Below the pieces are notes generated by a model. It saw only the letters and a list, made by a program, of their open reading frames with translations, was not told the origin of the DNA and did not search any database. From CAZEMR01 sp964513465 (lineage in GTDB: Bacteria > Bacteroidota > Ignavibacteria > Kapaibacteriales > UBA2268), in assembly GCA_964513465.1 (NCBI GenBank), contig CAZEMR010000008.1, forward strand, positions 1-64,000: a stretch of DNA of 64,000 nt. Reading direction: 5' to 3'. This document shows, piece after piece, positions 8,665-18,083 of this stretch. The position numbers and the translations under genes were made by a program. How positions within the stretch are numbered: position 1 is the first letter of the stretch; the number at the start of each line of letters is the position of its first letter.

Positions 8665-11562
8665 ATGACCACCGCAAGACCAAACAGTCTGCTCGATCTC
8701 GATTTGCTCGCCGAACTGATCGATAAGCACTACAAAGCCACTGGAGTGCCGGTGGGACTGTTCGACGTCAATGGTCAGAACCTGATTTCAACCGGCGGCA
8801 CTATGCTATGCGAGCAATTCTATCGCAAATCTCCGGAGACTTTCCGGCAGTGCCGGAATGACAAAGCCGAGCTTGCTAAAATCATCGGCGACAAGGAATA
8901 TTATGAATATATATGCCCGCACGGGCTGCGGAATGTGGCAATGCCGATAAGGCTTGGCAACCAGATAATCGGAATCATCGTATTCGGCCGCTTTTTGTAT
9001 GATGACGACGAAATCAACCGGAGCAAACACGCTGCCCATGCCCGACAATACGATTTTGATAAAGATGAATATTTCGCTGCCATTCGGGAAATCCCCCGAT
9101 TCAGCCGCGAACGGATTGCCAATATCATCGATTATTATATAACTATCACTCATATTATTACCAATCTGGCACAGAAGAATCGCGACCTGATCGAAAAGAA
9201 TTTGATCAAGGAGCAGTACGAAGCAACTATCCGCGAGAAAGAGCGGCGCTATCGGCTGATTACCGAGAATTCGGACGATGTGATCTGGACTCTCGATACT
9301 GACATGCGGATCGAATACGTAAGCCCGGCTGTCAGTCAAATACTGGGCTATACGCAGCAGGAATTCATCGAATCGGCGCTTGAAGATCTAATCGATTCAG
9401 GAAATATAACCGACATTCGCAATTCGCTGAATAATATTGTGACCAATCCATCAAGTCCCCGTCATCAATTCCCCGACATATATGAAATTAAGCACATCAA
9501 AAAGGACGGCGAGCGAATCTGGTGCGAGGTCATAATCCGCGGGATATTCAACGAGCGTTCGGAACTGGAAGGCCTGCTGGTGATCAGCCGCGAAATTCAA
9601 ATACGCAAATCTATAGAGCAATCGCTCCGCAATAATCTCAGTTTCCTTCAAATATTAATCGATACGATTCCTAATCCGATTTTCTATAAAGATGCCAATC
9701 TGAATTATACGGGCTGCAATAGCGCATTCCTGGAATTCACCGGCCTGGAGCTGAAGAAAATCATCGGGCGCAGCGCTTCCGATCTGTTCGAAAAAGACCT
9801 GGCCAATATTTATAACCGCGCCGACAGAGAGCTGCTCGAACGCGGCGGCAGCCAGACATACGAGACCCGCGCTCGGCGGGCCGACGGCCAGCTACGGGAA
9901 GTACAATACGTCAAAGCGGCCTATTCGGACAATAACAACGAAAAAGCCGGCCTGGTGGGAATTCTGATTGATATTACCGAGCACAAAAAGATTCTGTCGG
10001 ATCTCAGGAATTCCGAAGAAAGATTCAAGCTGCTGTTCGAATTCGCTCCCGACGCGTATTATATGAACGACCTTAAGGGCGTATTACTCGACGGCAACCG
10101 CGCCGCAGAGAAAATGATCGGCGCAAAACGCGACCAACTGATTGGTAAAAAGATGCTCGATCTCGATCTTTTGCCCAAAAAATATCTGCCGCTTGCGGCC
10201 GCCAATCTTGCAAGGGCGCTGCTGGGAATGAAGACCGGCCCCGACGAATTCGAGCTCCGATGCCGCGACGGTCGCCTTATTGAAACCGAAATCACTACAT
10301 ATCCTGTCAAAATCAATAATCGCACGGTCGTGCTGGGAATAGCCCGCGACATCACCGAACGCAAACAGGCCGAAAAAGCGCTGCGCGAGAGCGAGGAAAA
10401 ATATCGCGCCACCGTAGAGCAATCCGCCGAGGGTATATATATAATGGACATCGAATCGCGTAAAATCATCGAAACCAACCCGACTCTACAGGATTTGCTG
10501 GGCTACTCCTCCGCCGAACTGATCGGACGCCCGGTTTATGATATTGTCGGGCATCAGCAGAGCGATGTGGACTGGCATATCAAAAAAGTAATCGGTGAGC
10601 GCCAGATGAAAATCGACGAGCGGCAATATATCCGCAAAAACGGCGAGCCGGTCGACGTCGAGGTCAGCGGATCGATAATCACATACTCGGGCAAAACCGC
10701 ATTGCTGGTGGTTTCGCGAGACATCACAGATCGCAAACAGGCCGAACAGGAAATGAAAAAGCTGATCGAGGAATTGCGAATATCTAATGTCACAATCGAA
10801 AAAAACGCAAACGAGTTGATAGAGCTAAACGAAAAACTGAAAGATTCCGAAGAAAAGCTGAAAGATTTGAACGAACGCAAAGATAAATTCTTCTCGATTA
10901 TTGCCCACGACCTGAAGAGCCCGTTCCAGGGATTCCTTACGCTATCGAAAGGCCTTACAATGCGTGCGGATTCGCTCGAAAAGGATGAGATCACTGAAAT
11001 AGCCGACGATATGTATGAATCAGCAAGCAATTTGTTCAAACTGCTCGAGAATCTGCTGCTATGGTCGCGCCTGCAGCGCCGTACTATCGAGATCGAGCCG
11101 GACTATTTTATGCTCAACGAGATAGTCGACGAAAATATCAAATTATTTGGCCAGGCTGCCCGAAATAAAAATATCGGGATGGTCAATAAAGTTTCCGACA
11201 GCGCTTTCGTATATGCGGATATGAAAATGGCCGATACGATTATTCGCAATCTTATGTCTAACGCGATCAAATTCACCCGCGAAGGTGGCAAAATCACCAT
11301 CTCCGCCAATAAGAAGGACTCAATGATTCATATCGCCGTTCAGGACACCGGAGTCGGAATCGAACCCGAAAGAATCGAAAAATTATTTAAAATCGGCGGT
11401 AAAACATCTACATTCGGCACTGCCAACGAAAAAGGCACTGGCCTCGGATTGGCTTTATGCCGCGAATTAGTAGAAAAAAATCTTGGAACTATTATGGCGG
11501 AAAGCCGGCCCGGCAAGGGGACAAAGTTTATATTCACCCTGCCCGCAATTATCTCTGATTAG
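8665..11562 (+). CDS. PocR-domain multi-PAS sensor histidine kinase
   Basis: 965-aa soluble sensor kinase with no membrane segment or receiver domain. Residues about 5-165 match the PocR sensory domain (LLDLDLLAELIDKHY, then CPHGLRNVAMPI and IGIIVFGRF), a PAS-like ligand-binding module; small hydrocarbon derivatives are the suggested ligands. Four PAS domains follow, starting near 195, 328, 453 and 579. A charged coiled coil at about 690-745 leads to the HisKA domain with the phospho-acceptor His748 in IIAHDLKSP. The ATPase domain has N-box LMSNAIKF, DTGVGI and GTGLGLAL. No cognate regulator is adjacent on its strand. It ends 1 nt from the stop of the convergent hybrid kinase, so the two may interfere transcriptionally or be partners. 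Confidence 0.93.
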   Translation: MTTARPNSLLDLDLLAELIDKHYKATGVPVGLFDVNGQNLISTGGTMLCEQFYRKSPETFRQCRNDKAELAKIIGDKEYYEYICPHGLRNVAMPIRLGNQIIGIIVFGRFLYDDDEINRSKHAAHARQYDFDKDEYFAAIREIPRFSRERIANIIDYYITITHIITNLAQKNRDLIEKNLIKEQYEATIREKERRYRLITENSDDVIWTLDTDMRIEYVSPAVSQILGYTQQEFIESALEDLIDSGNITDIRNSLNNIVTNPSSPRHQFPDIYEIKHIKKDGERIWCEVIIRGIFNERSELEGLLVISREIQIRKSIEQSLRNNLSFLQILIDTIPNPIFYKDANLNYTGCNSAFLEFTGLELKKIIGRSASDLFEKDLANIYNRADRELLERGGSQTYETRARRADGQLREVQYVKAAYSDNNNEKAGLVGILIDITEHKKILSDLRNSEERFKLLFEFAPDAYYMNDLKGVLLDGNRAAEKMIGAKRDQLIGKKMLDLDLLPKKYLPLAAANLARALLGMKTGPDEFELRCRDGRLIETEITTYPVKINNRTVVLGIARDITERKQAEKALRESEEKYRATVEQSAEGIYIMDIESRKIIETNPTLQDLLGYSSAELIGRPVYDIVGHQQSDVDWHIKKVIGERQMKIDERQYIRKNGEPVDVEVSGSIITYSGKTALLVVSRDITDRKQAEQEMKKLIEELRISNVTIEKNANELIELNEKLKDSEEKLKDLNERKDKFFSIIAHDLKSPFQGFLTLSKGLTMRADSLEKDEITEIADDMYESASNLFKLLENLLLWSRLQRRTIEIEPDYFMLNEIVDENIKLFGQAARNKNIGMVNKVSDSAFVYADMKMADTIIRNLMSNAIKFTREGGKITISANKKDSMIHIAVQDTGVGIEPERIEKLFKIGGKTSTFGTANEKGTGLGLALCRELVEKNLGTIMAESRPGKGTKFIFTLPAIISD

Positions 11563-11563
11563 T

Positions 11564-14500
11564 TTATTCGTTCGGAATTGAAACCCGGAAAGTTGTCCCT
11601 CCGCCTTCGCGGTCGGAGCAGCCGATGCTGCCATTCATAGCTTCGACGCATCTTTTCACTATCGATAGTCCCAGCCCGGTGCCGGAGACGTTTTCGGTTC
11701 TATTGCCGCGATAAAAGGGATCGAATATCGAAGCTTTTTCCTTGTCGGAAATCCCATCGCCACGATCGGATACCTCCAGCTCGATTCTGCCTGATTTTTC
11801 CGAAAGATTTACGTCGATCTGTGACCCAGCGGGTGAATATTTGGCTGCGTTCGAAATAAGATTGCCTGCTATCTGATGCCAGAAATTGTTATCCATCGTT
11901 GCGGGAAAAGGACACGTTTGTANNNNNNNNNNATCCATCATGTCGGGAAATGTCGTCATTGTTAGACTGATATTTTTCTGGCTGTGCTTGTTGTTGATCT
12001 CATCGGCTTCGACGGCAATCTCGCATAGCGATTGTGACAGATAGAATGTGTCGGGCCGGCTGTCGAGCTTGCAGGCATCGCTTTTTCCGATGATTAAAAT
12101 ATCTTCCAGAAGGCGAGTCATTGTTCTGACTGAATCCTTGACCTTATTGAGGTATCTTTCGAATTTTTTTGAATCTCCTTTTTTATAAATCTCCTCGAGC
12201 AGGAATGCGGATGACATTATCACGGTAAGCGGTGTGCGATATTCATGCGAAACAGTAGAGATAAATCGCGATTTCAGCTCGTTGAGTTCTTTTTCTTTTT
12301 CGAGTGTTTCTCGGAGCTCGTCCTGAGTTTTCAGAAGCTCGTCGGTAGTTCGTTTGCGTTCGTAATTTTCAAATTTCAGCTCTTCCATAGTCTCTTCGAG
12401 CTGCGAGGTGCGTTCGATGACCATTTGTTCGAGCTCGTCGTTAAGCCGCTCGAGCTCATCGGCGGCGGCTTTTTGTTCGGTAATGTCGTGCATATGGATC
12501 AATAGTCCGGTATATATATTATTCTTATCGAAATGCGGAACTATTTTGATAAGAAATGTTTTATCCGGAATTCTACTCTGCGAATGTGTGTATATCAGTT
12601 CTTCCGGATGGCCTTCGGCGGCTGGTCTCAGGACTGATTTGATAGCATCATACATTTGCTGCGGCAGCGCATCTTTGATTTTCCGGCCAATGATTTCTTG
12701 CGTCGGCAAATCGACCCATCGAGCAAATTGTTCGTTAGCGAATTTGAATTCGTGATTAATATCAAGATAAAATATTAGTGCAGGGACTGTGCTAATAATT
12801 AGCGATAGCTGCTCGCGGCTGGTTTCGAGCCTGCGCGATGTTTCTTTCTTTTCGGTAATAAATTCAGAAAATATAATGATTCCGCCGATTTCTCCGGATG
12901 ATTCATACCAGGGGCGAACTTCCCACCGGACGATTTCTTGCGTACCGTCGGCCAAGGTCAGTGTGTCTTCTTCTCCGTGGAGCACTTCGCCACCGAGCAC
13001 GCGGCGGTGAATCTCGCGGCGCTCCTCGGGTAAATGCGGAAGTACTTCGTAGTGGCTGCGCCCGATAATATCTTCGTCCTCTATTTTATAGCTGTGAAGC
13101 CATGAACGCGAAACGAAAATATAGCGCATATCGCGGTCGAACATTGCCACTGCCGACGGGTTATTCTCCACGATAACCCGCAGCATTTCCTTCTGTTCGT
13201 TGATCTGAGCGGTCTGGTGCTTTATCAGAGTAATTTCCTGGCCAAGCCCGAAGAGTATTTTTTTATCACCTTTCAAAGCCGGCACAACGTTGAGCAGCAG
13301 TGTTTTCAAGCGCCCTTTGATTAAATATTTTGTTTCTACTGTCCGCTTGCTATAGAACGGATCGTGTTCATGGCGTACTTCATGGAGTTTGCCGGGGGGC
13401 GCAAAATCCCAGACTTTGTGCCTGATTATTTCGGATTTTGGCATTTCGAGGAATTCCTCGGCTGCAGGATTGACGTCGATGTAATTGCCTTCTTCGTCGA
13501 CCACAAGAATGGGGTTGAGCGCCTCCTCGAATAGTGCTCGATACATGCTTTCGCTCTCTGCAAGCGCGCGTTGCTGCATTTCATGCTCTGTAATGTCTCG
13601 CACCACGCCCTGGACTGCCAGCGGCGCTCCGCTGTCGCTTCGCAGGCATTCGGCTTTGGAGTGCAATATCCGAATCTCTCCGCTTTCGAAGTGGCGGATG
13701 CGGAAGACCACATCGTAGGGCATTTTGTTGAATATAAGATCTTCCAGCGCTTTGTCCATCATCGGGCGGTCTTCAGGGATCACCGCAAGCTGGGCGGTTT
13801 GAAGTGGAATGAACGGAGATTCGTAGTCCAGCCCATAAATCCGGAATGCTTCTTCGGATGCCCACATTGTTTTTTTTTCGAGGTCGATTTCCCAGTTCCC
13901 GGTATGCGATATCGCCTGAGCCTTCCGCAGTCTATCGGAATTCTGGCGAATAATCTTCTCCTGGTTGTATTTTTCGCTGATATCGCGGAATACCAGCACT
14001 GCTCCGATCACAGCTCCGTCGGCACGGCGGATTGGCGAAGCGCTGTCGGCTATAAAATATTCGGCGCCGTCTCTGGCCAGCAGAGTGGTATCGTTGGCCA
14101 GACCGACTATCTTGCCCTCGGCGAATACACGGTCTATAGGATTAATCGAGCGCTGTCCGGTATGAGAATTATATATATTAAAAACTTTTTCGATCGGTTT
14201 GCCGAATGCATCATTGCGATTCCATCCGGTTAGCGATTCGGCGATTTTATTAAGGCGAACAATATTTTTTTCTTTATCGACCACAATTACTGCGTCGCCA
14301 ATGCTCTCGAGCGTGATCGAAAGATTCTCGCGGCTTTCGAGCAGGTCCTGCTCGGTTTTCTTTAATTCTTTTTCGGTGCGGATGGATTCTGCAAGTCGGG
14401 CAAGTATTACTTCAATAAGTTTCGGGAAGTTGGTATCTTTAACAATATAATCCCGGGCGCCTAGCTTCATCATTTCGACGGCCAGCTTTTCGTCGCCGAA

Positions 14501-14767
14501 TCCGGTCATTATCATAAACGGAACTCGGAGTCCCTCGCTGTGGAGGTTTTTGATAACTTCTATTCCATTCATATCCCGAAGCTTGTAATCCAGCAGCATC
14601 ATATCCGGCTGATTATTCTTAAGGTAATCAATAGCCTCGACGCCGCCGGATACTGTATTGCAGTCAATGCCAAGCCGGCCGGACTTCAGTTTGATAAGTT
14701 CGGTGATTCCAGGTTCGTCGTCGCAAACCAGAATATTGATATTTGTATTATCAATTCTATTATGCAT
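11564..14767 (-). CDS. Receiver-first hybrid kinase with five PAS domains (contains a scaffold gap)
   Basis: About 1067 aa. It starts with a receiver domain: acidic pair in VCDDEPG, phospho-acceptor Asp60 in LLDYKLRDMNG, Lys in YIVKD. Five PAS domains follow, beginning near residues 145, 280, 403, 525 and 655. Then come a coiled coil, HisKA with His841 in VSHEYRTP, and an ATPase domain (NLISNAAKYSP, DRGDGISD, GTGLGLSI). The receiver-PAS-kinase order suggests it is activated by phosphorylation from another kinase, probably the one at 15253-17883, before acting on. The track start is a TTG at 14776, but the ATG at 14767 fits better; it overlaps the upstream regulator by 8 nt. Ten Ns at 11923-11932 interrupt the gene just before the N-box. 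Confidence 0.9.
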   Translation of the reverse strand: MHNRIDNTNINILVCDDEPGITELIKLKSGRLGIDCNTVSGGVEAIDYLKNNQPDMMLLDYKLRDMNGIEVIKNLHSEGLRVPFMIMTGFGDEKLAVEMMKLGARDYIVKDTNFPKLIEVILARLAESIRTEKELKKTEQDLLESRENLSITLESIGDAVIVVDKEKNIVRLNKIAESLTGWNRNDAFGKPIEKVFNIYNSHTGQRSINPIDRVFAEGKIVGLANDTTLLARDGAEYFIADSASPIRRADGAVIGAVLVFRDISEKYNQEKIIRQNSDRLRKAQAISHTGNWEIDLEKKTMWASEEAFRIYGLDYESPFIPLQTAQLAVIPEDRPMMDKALEDLIFNKMPYDVVFRIRHFESGEIRILHSKAECLRSDSGAPLAVQGVVRDITEHEMQQRALAESESMYRALFEEALNPILVVDEEGNYIDVNPAAEEFLEMPKSEIIRHKVWDFAPPGKLHEVRHEHDPFYSKRTVETKYLIKGRLKTLLLNVVPALKGDKKILFGLGQEITLIKHQTAQINEQKEMLRVIVENNPSAVAMFDRDMRYIFVSRSWLHSYKIEDEDIIGRSHYEVLPHLPEERREIHRRVLGGEVLHGEEDTLTLADGTQEIVRWEVRPWYESSGEIGGIIIFSEFITEKKETSRRLETSREQLSLIISTVPALIFYLDINHEFKFANEQFARWVDLPTQEIIGRKIKDALPQQMYDAIKSVLRPAAEGHPEELIYTHSQSRIPDKTFLIKIVPHFDKNNIYTGLLIHMHDITEQKAAADELERLNDELEQMVIERTSQLEETMEELKFENYERKRTTDELLKTQDELRETLEKEKELNELKSRFISTVSHEYRTPLTVIMSSAFLLEEIYKKGDSKKFERYLNKVKDSVRTMTRLLEDILIIGKSDACKLDSRPDTFYLSQSLCEIAVEADEINNKHSQKNISLTMTTFPDMMDXXXXQTCPFPATMDNNFWHQIAGNLISNAAKYSPAGSQIDVNLSEKSGRIELEVSDRGDGISDKEKASIFDPFYRGNRTENVSGTGLGLSIVKRCVEAMNGSIGCSDREGGGTTFRVSIPNE
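11923..11932. other. Scaffold gap of ten Ns inside the hybrid kinase gene
   Basis: Ten undetermined bases. Read on the minus strand, the sequence on both sides carries an imperfect copy of the same 18 bp in the same frame: TTTCCCGACATGATGGAT before and TTTCCCGCAACGATGGAT after, 15 of 18 identical. This suggests overlapping contig ends that were not merged, rather than missing sequence. Confidence 0.9.
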
Positions 14768-15209
14768 CTTTTTCAAAAGTCTCGGGGACTTCTATTATTT
14801 TCAGAAACAGGCCCAGCAATTTGAGTGCTTCCACAAAGTTCTGATACTCAATTGGCTTTACCAGATAATTATTGCAACCGAGCTCGTAGCATTTTTTAAT
14901 CTCGATCGGGTCGTCGGTGGTCGTCAGCATAATCACCGGCAGCTTTTTCAGATCCGGATCGGATTTGATCTTCCTGAGTGCTTCTACTCCGTCTACTTTT
15001 GGCATCCGGATATCCAGCAGCAAGAGATAAGGCACATTGGCCTTGCGGTGGGGACCATCCCCATTTCTTAATAGAAAATCCAGCAATTCCTCGCCATCCT
15101 TGAAATGAATGAATCGATTGACGATAGCTGCTCTTTTCAGATTCATTTTGATCAGAGTGGCGTGGCCAATATCGTCTTCGGCCACCAGTACTACTACTTC
15201 TTTTTCCAT
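14760..15209 (-). CDS. Single-domain response regulator (Rcp1-like)
   Basis: 149-aa stand-alone receiver of the Rcp1/CheY-like type. Acidic residues AEDD at 10-13, phospho-acceptor Asp66 in LLLLDIRMPKVDG, TTTDD with the conserved Thr, and Lys in LVKPIEY are all present. The C-terminal helix NFVEALKLLGLFLKII is the extension seen in regulators paired with phytochrome-like kinases. A GTG at 15218 is possible, but the ATG at 15209 has GGTGGA directly upstream. It sits between two kinases transcribed in the same direction, 44 nt after the membrane kinase and overlapping the hybrid kinase by 8 nt. It therefore most likely shuttles phosphate between them or to an unlinked output. No DNA-binding or enzymatic output domain is present. 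Confidence 0.92.
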   Translation of the reverse strand: MEKEVVVLVAEDDIGHATLIKMNLKRAAIVNRFIHFKDGEELLDFLLRNGDGPHRKANVPYLLLLDIRMPKVDGVEALRKIKSDPDLKKLPVIMLTTTDDPIEIKKCYELGCNNYLVKPIEYQNFVEALKLLGLFLKIIEVPETFEKDA

Positions 15210-15252
15210 TTCCACCACACAATTTTTATTGATTCGATTGTTTTAATATAAT

Positions 15253-17883
15253 TTATTTTGATGAAGGAAGCAATATATAAAATTTCGTTCCGCGGCCCGG
15301 CTCTGATTCAACGCGAATACTTCCGGAATTTCTTTCGATTATTTTTGCTACAATATTCAGTCCAAGTCCTTCCCCTTCCGACTTTTCGGGATCGAGCCGG
15401 TGGAACAACTCGAATATTTTCGGCATATGTGATTTCTCGATGCCAACGCCGTTATCCTCGACGCAGTATACCGACATACCATTTTCGTGCCAGCCGCTTA
15501 TTTTTATATGAATTTTCTGTTTCTTTTTTGAATATTTAAGAGCATTGTCGATCAGATTGGCGAATACCTGGTTTATCTGGCCGGGATCCGCATAGCAACC
15601 GGGGAGACTTTCGGCCTGGATGACAGCGTCTTCTTCCTTGAGCCGGAATGTGAAATCTGCCAGAACTTTATCGATCAGCTCGTCCATATCGATCATCCCG
15701 GGGGATACCACATTGCGGCCCAGTCGCGAGAGATATAGCAGTCCTTTCAGCAGCGAATCAATTTTCTGGCCGCTCTTATTAATATAACCCAGCGATGTCG
15801 GGATGCGGTACTGCAGAATATCCTGCACTACTTGTTTGTCGGACTCATTTCTTTCGGGATCATTCAAAATTTTGCTAAGGCTCTCGCAGGCATCGCTAAG
15901 CTCGGAACTGAATCCGAGTATATTGACCAGCGGCGAACGCAGGTCGTGGGAAGTTACGTAAACGATCTGCTCCAACTCGCGGTTTTTGGCGGTGAGCTGA
16001 CGGTTAAGTCGCTCGCGTTCCTCAGAGTTGCGCTTTCTTTCGGTCAGATTAGTGTATGTTGTAAATACCGAATGCGGCTTATCTTCGCCGGATTTAAACT
16101 GTGGCACCGAGCTGACATGCAGCCATCTGATTTCTCTTGCCTGCGGATTGAAAAAGCCCATAAGCGGGTTTTCATTACGCCTGCCGCTGATCAGGGACTT
16201 ATAGGGCGGCGTTTCCTCTTCGGCCATTGGAGTACCATCCTCGTGGAAATATTTGAATTCGCTTTCCGCAAATCCGAAATCCCCGGCGGCGGAAATTCCA
16301 AGAATTTTCTCGGCAGCTTTATTTGCCGAAATCACATTTCCTTTGGCGTCCTGCAATACCACCCCCTGATTCATTGTCTCGAACAGCACACGGTACCTCA
16401 GCTCGGAAAAGCGAAGCGCTTCCTCGGCTCTTTTGCGCTCGGTTGTTACCTGAAAGAACACGGTAATGCCGTCCTCGAATGGATATACCCATACCTCGTA
16501 CCAGTTGTCGATCGGAGCCACCCCGAAATAAGTTTCGAACGACAGGCTCTTCCTGTTTTCTATCGCATATCCGTATTTATCTTCGAATATCGAACCCTTT
16601 GCCTCGGGGAATGCTTCCTCGAATAAATGCTTTCCGAGCACTTCTTCTCGTTTTCTCTGCAGCAGTTCCTCGGCCTTTCGATTGAAATAAGTAATCTGAA
16701 AATTTTTATTTAATACGAAAAAACCTTCGCTGATGCTCTCGAGAATTCGCTTTTGCCAATCTTCGGATGTTCTCAGCCGCTGTTCGCTGGCGACCTTTTC
16801 GGATACATCTTCGTAAACCAGCAGCAGATTACCGTCGGGCAGCCGGTTAACGAAACAATTATACCAGGTATCCTTTTTCCGGTCGATCAGGATTGTCTTC
16901 CTGGCCGGGTTGCCCGTTTGCTCGGCCTGCAGCATCATCCCGATAAGCTGTTCGCCTGCAATATTCGGAAATACACCTTCGAATGCCTTGCCGACTGCTT
17001 CGTCTCGCCGGATGTTTTCCTCCTGCTCGCAGGCCTGGTTGATGCCCCGGACGATATATTTATAGGTGGGATCGGGTTCGAGCACGATGACGGCATTATA
17101 AATATTCTCGAATAATTCGCGGAATCGCGCTTCACTTTCGCGCAGGTAGTTTTCAATCGAAGCACGCTGGCGGTCGTGGCGCTGAATTGCCTCGATCATA
17201 TTATTAAAGGAATCATATAATTGCCCGATTTCGTCGTTGCTGCTGTGGCTGACTTTGCGCGAGTAGTCCTGGCTATGGCCGACCTTTTCGAGTATGCCCG
17301 AGAGCCGCCTGATCGGACGACTGATTATATTCTGCAATAGCAGTGCAAGGAAATACGAAAACACGAGAAACCCGCCCAAAACTAAAGCAGCAGTCCATAG
17401 AAACTCATCTGTTCTGGCGGTTATATACTTTGTGTTCAGCTTCAGGCAAAGGCTGCCGATCATTCTGTCGTCCCTGTGAATCATCCGTATATGATAATAT
17501 GCATCATCGCGGCGCACTACGGTATCGCGGAATATACAAGGCGACTTCTGGGAGGGATCCATACGAAGATACTGCGGGAAAGTGGCAAACAGCGCGCCCG
17601 TCGAATCGTACAGATAGCCTTCGTCGATCAGATGAGTGGTTTCGAGCTCATCGAGCAGCGATTCGGCAAAGCTGTGATTATCGGTCTGGAGTGCGTCTTT
17701 GGAATAATCGCTTAGCAATGCGGAGATCAGGCCTGCCTCGTGAATGAGGTCGTCCTCCATAAAATTCATCTCGCTGACTATCAGTATCAATGAAACCGAA
17801 GTAGTCGCAAAAAATACAACCAATAATATTATCAGGATTAATTTATTTTTCAGACTAAGTTTCATCCGGCGCAGCACCCGCAT
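15253..17883 (-). CDS. Membrane sensor histidine kinase with HAMP and PAS domains
   Basis: 876 aa. An N-terminal membrane helix (about 12-34), an extracytoplasmic sensor loop of about 125 residues, and a second helix (about 162-185) are followed by a HAMP linker with SRPIRRLSGILEKVG. Three PAS regions lie at about 250-365, 370-490 and 490-615. The dimerisation domain carries His646 in TSHDLRSPLVNILGFSSEL, the subtype usually paired with Rcp1-like regulators. The ATPase domain shows NLIDNALKYS, DNGVGI and GEGLGLNIV. It is the first gene of a minus-strand operon with the single-domain regulator and the receiver-first kinase. It is divergent from the A2M gene across 200 bp of AT-rich DNA. The signal sensed is unknown. 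Confidence 0.93.
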   Translation of the reverse strand: MRVLRRMKLSLKNKLILIILLVVFFATTSVSLILIVSEMNFMEDDLIHEAGLISALLSDYSKDALQTDNHSFAESLLDELETTHLIDEGYLYDSTGALFATFPQYLRMDPSQKSPCIFRDTVVRRDDAYYHIRMIHRDDRMIGSLCLKLNTKYITARTDEFLWTAALVLGGFLVFSYFLALLLQNIISRPIRRLSGILEKVGHSQDYSRKVSHSSNDEIGQLYDSFNNMIEAIQRHDRQRASIENYLRESEARFRELFENIYNAVIVLEPDPTYKYIVRGINQACEQEENIRRDEAVGKAFEGVFPNIAGEQLIGMMLQAEQTGNPARKTILIDRKKDTWYNCFVNRLPDGNLLLVYEDVSEKVASEQRLRTSEDWQKRILESISEGFFVLNKNFQITYFNRKAEELLQRKREEVLGKHLFEEAFPEAKGSIFEDKYGYAIENRKSLSFETYFGVAPIDNWYEVWVYPFEDGITVFFQVTTERKRAEEALRFSELRYRVLFETMNQGVVLQDAKGNVISANKAAEKILGISAAGDFGFAESEFKYFHEDGTPMAEEETPPYKSLISGRRNENPLMGFFNPQAREIRWLHVSSVPQFKSGEDKPHSVFTTYTNLTERKRNSEERERLNRQLTAKNRELEQIVYVTSHDLRSPLVNILGFSSELSDACESLSKILNDPERNESDKQVVQDILQYRIPTSLGYINKSGQKIDSLLKGLLYLSRLGRNVVSPGMIDMDELIDKVLADFTFRLKEEDAVIQAESLPGCYADPGQINQVFANLIDNALKYSKKKQKIHIKISGWHENGMSVYCVEDNGVGIEKSHMPKIFELFHRLDPEKSEGEGLGLNIVAKIIERNSGSIRVESEPGRGTKFYILLPSSK

Positions 17884-18083
17884 TTAGCTATCATAATTAT
17901 ATCAATTTACAAGATTATTTCTAAAAGAGAAAACCTAAAAAAATATTAACCATATCTTCACACAGCGAATAGTGATTATGATTTATATAATATGCTTTTA
18001 ATATGTTATATTGCCAGTATATGAATTTTCGGCTATCGCGCCAGTCCTTATAATATACTGCAATCAATCTGCGGAGTCTGTCA

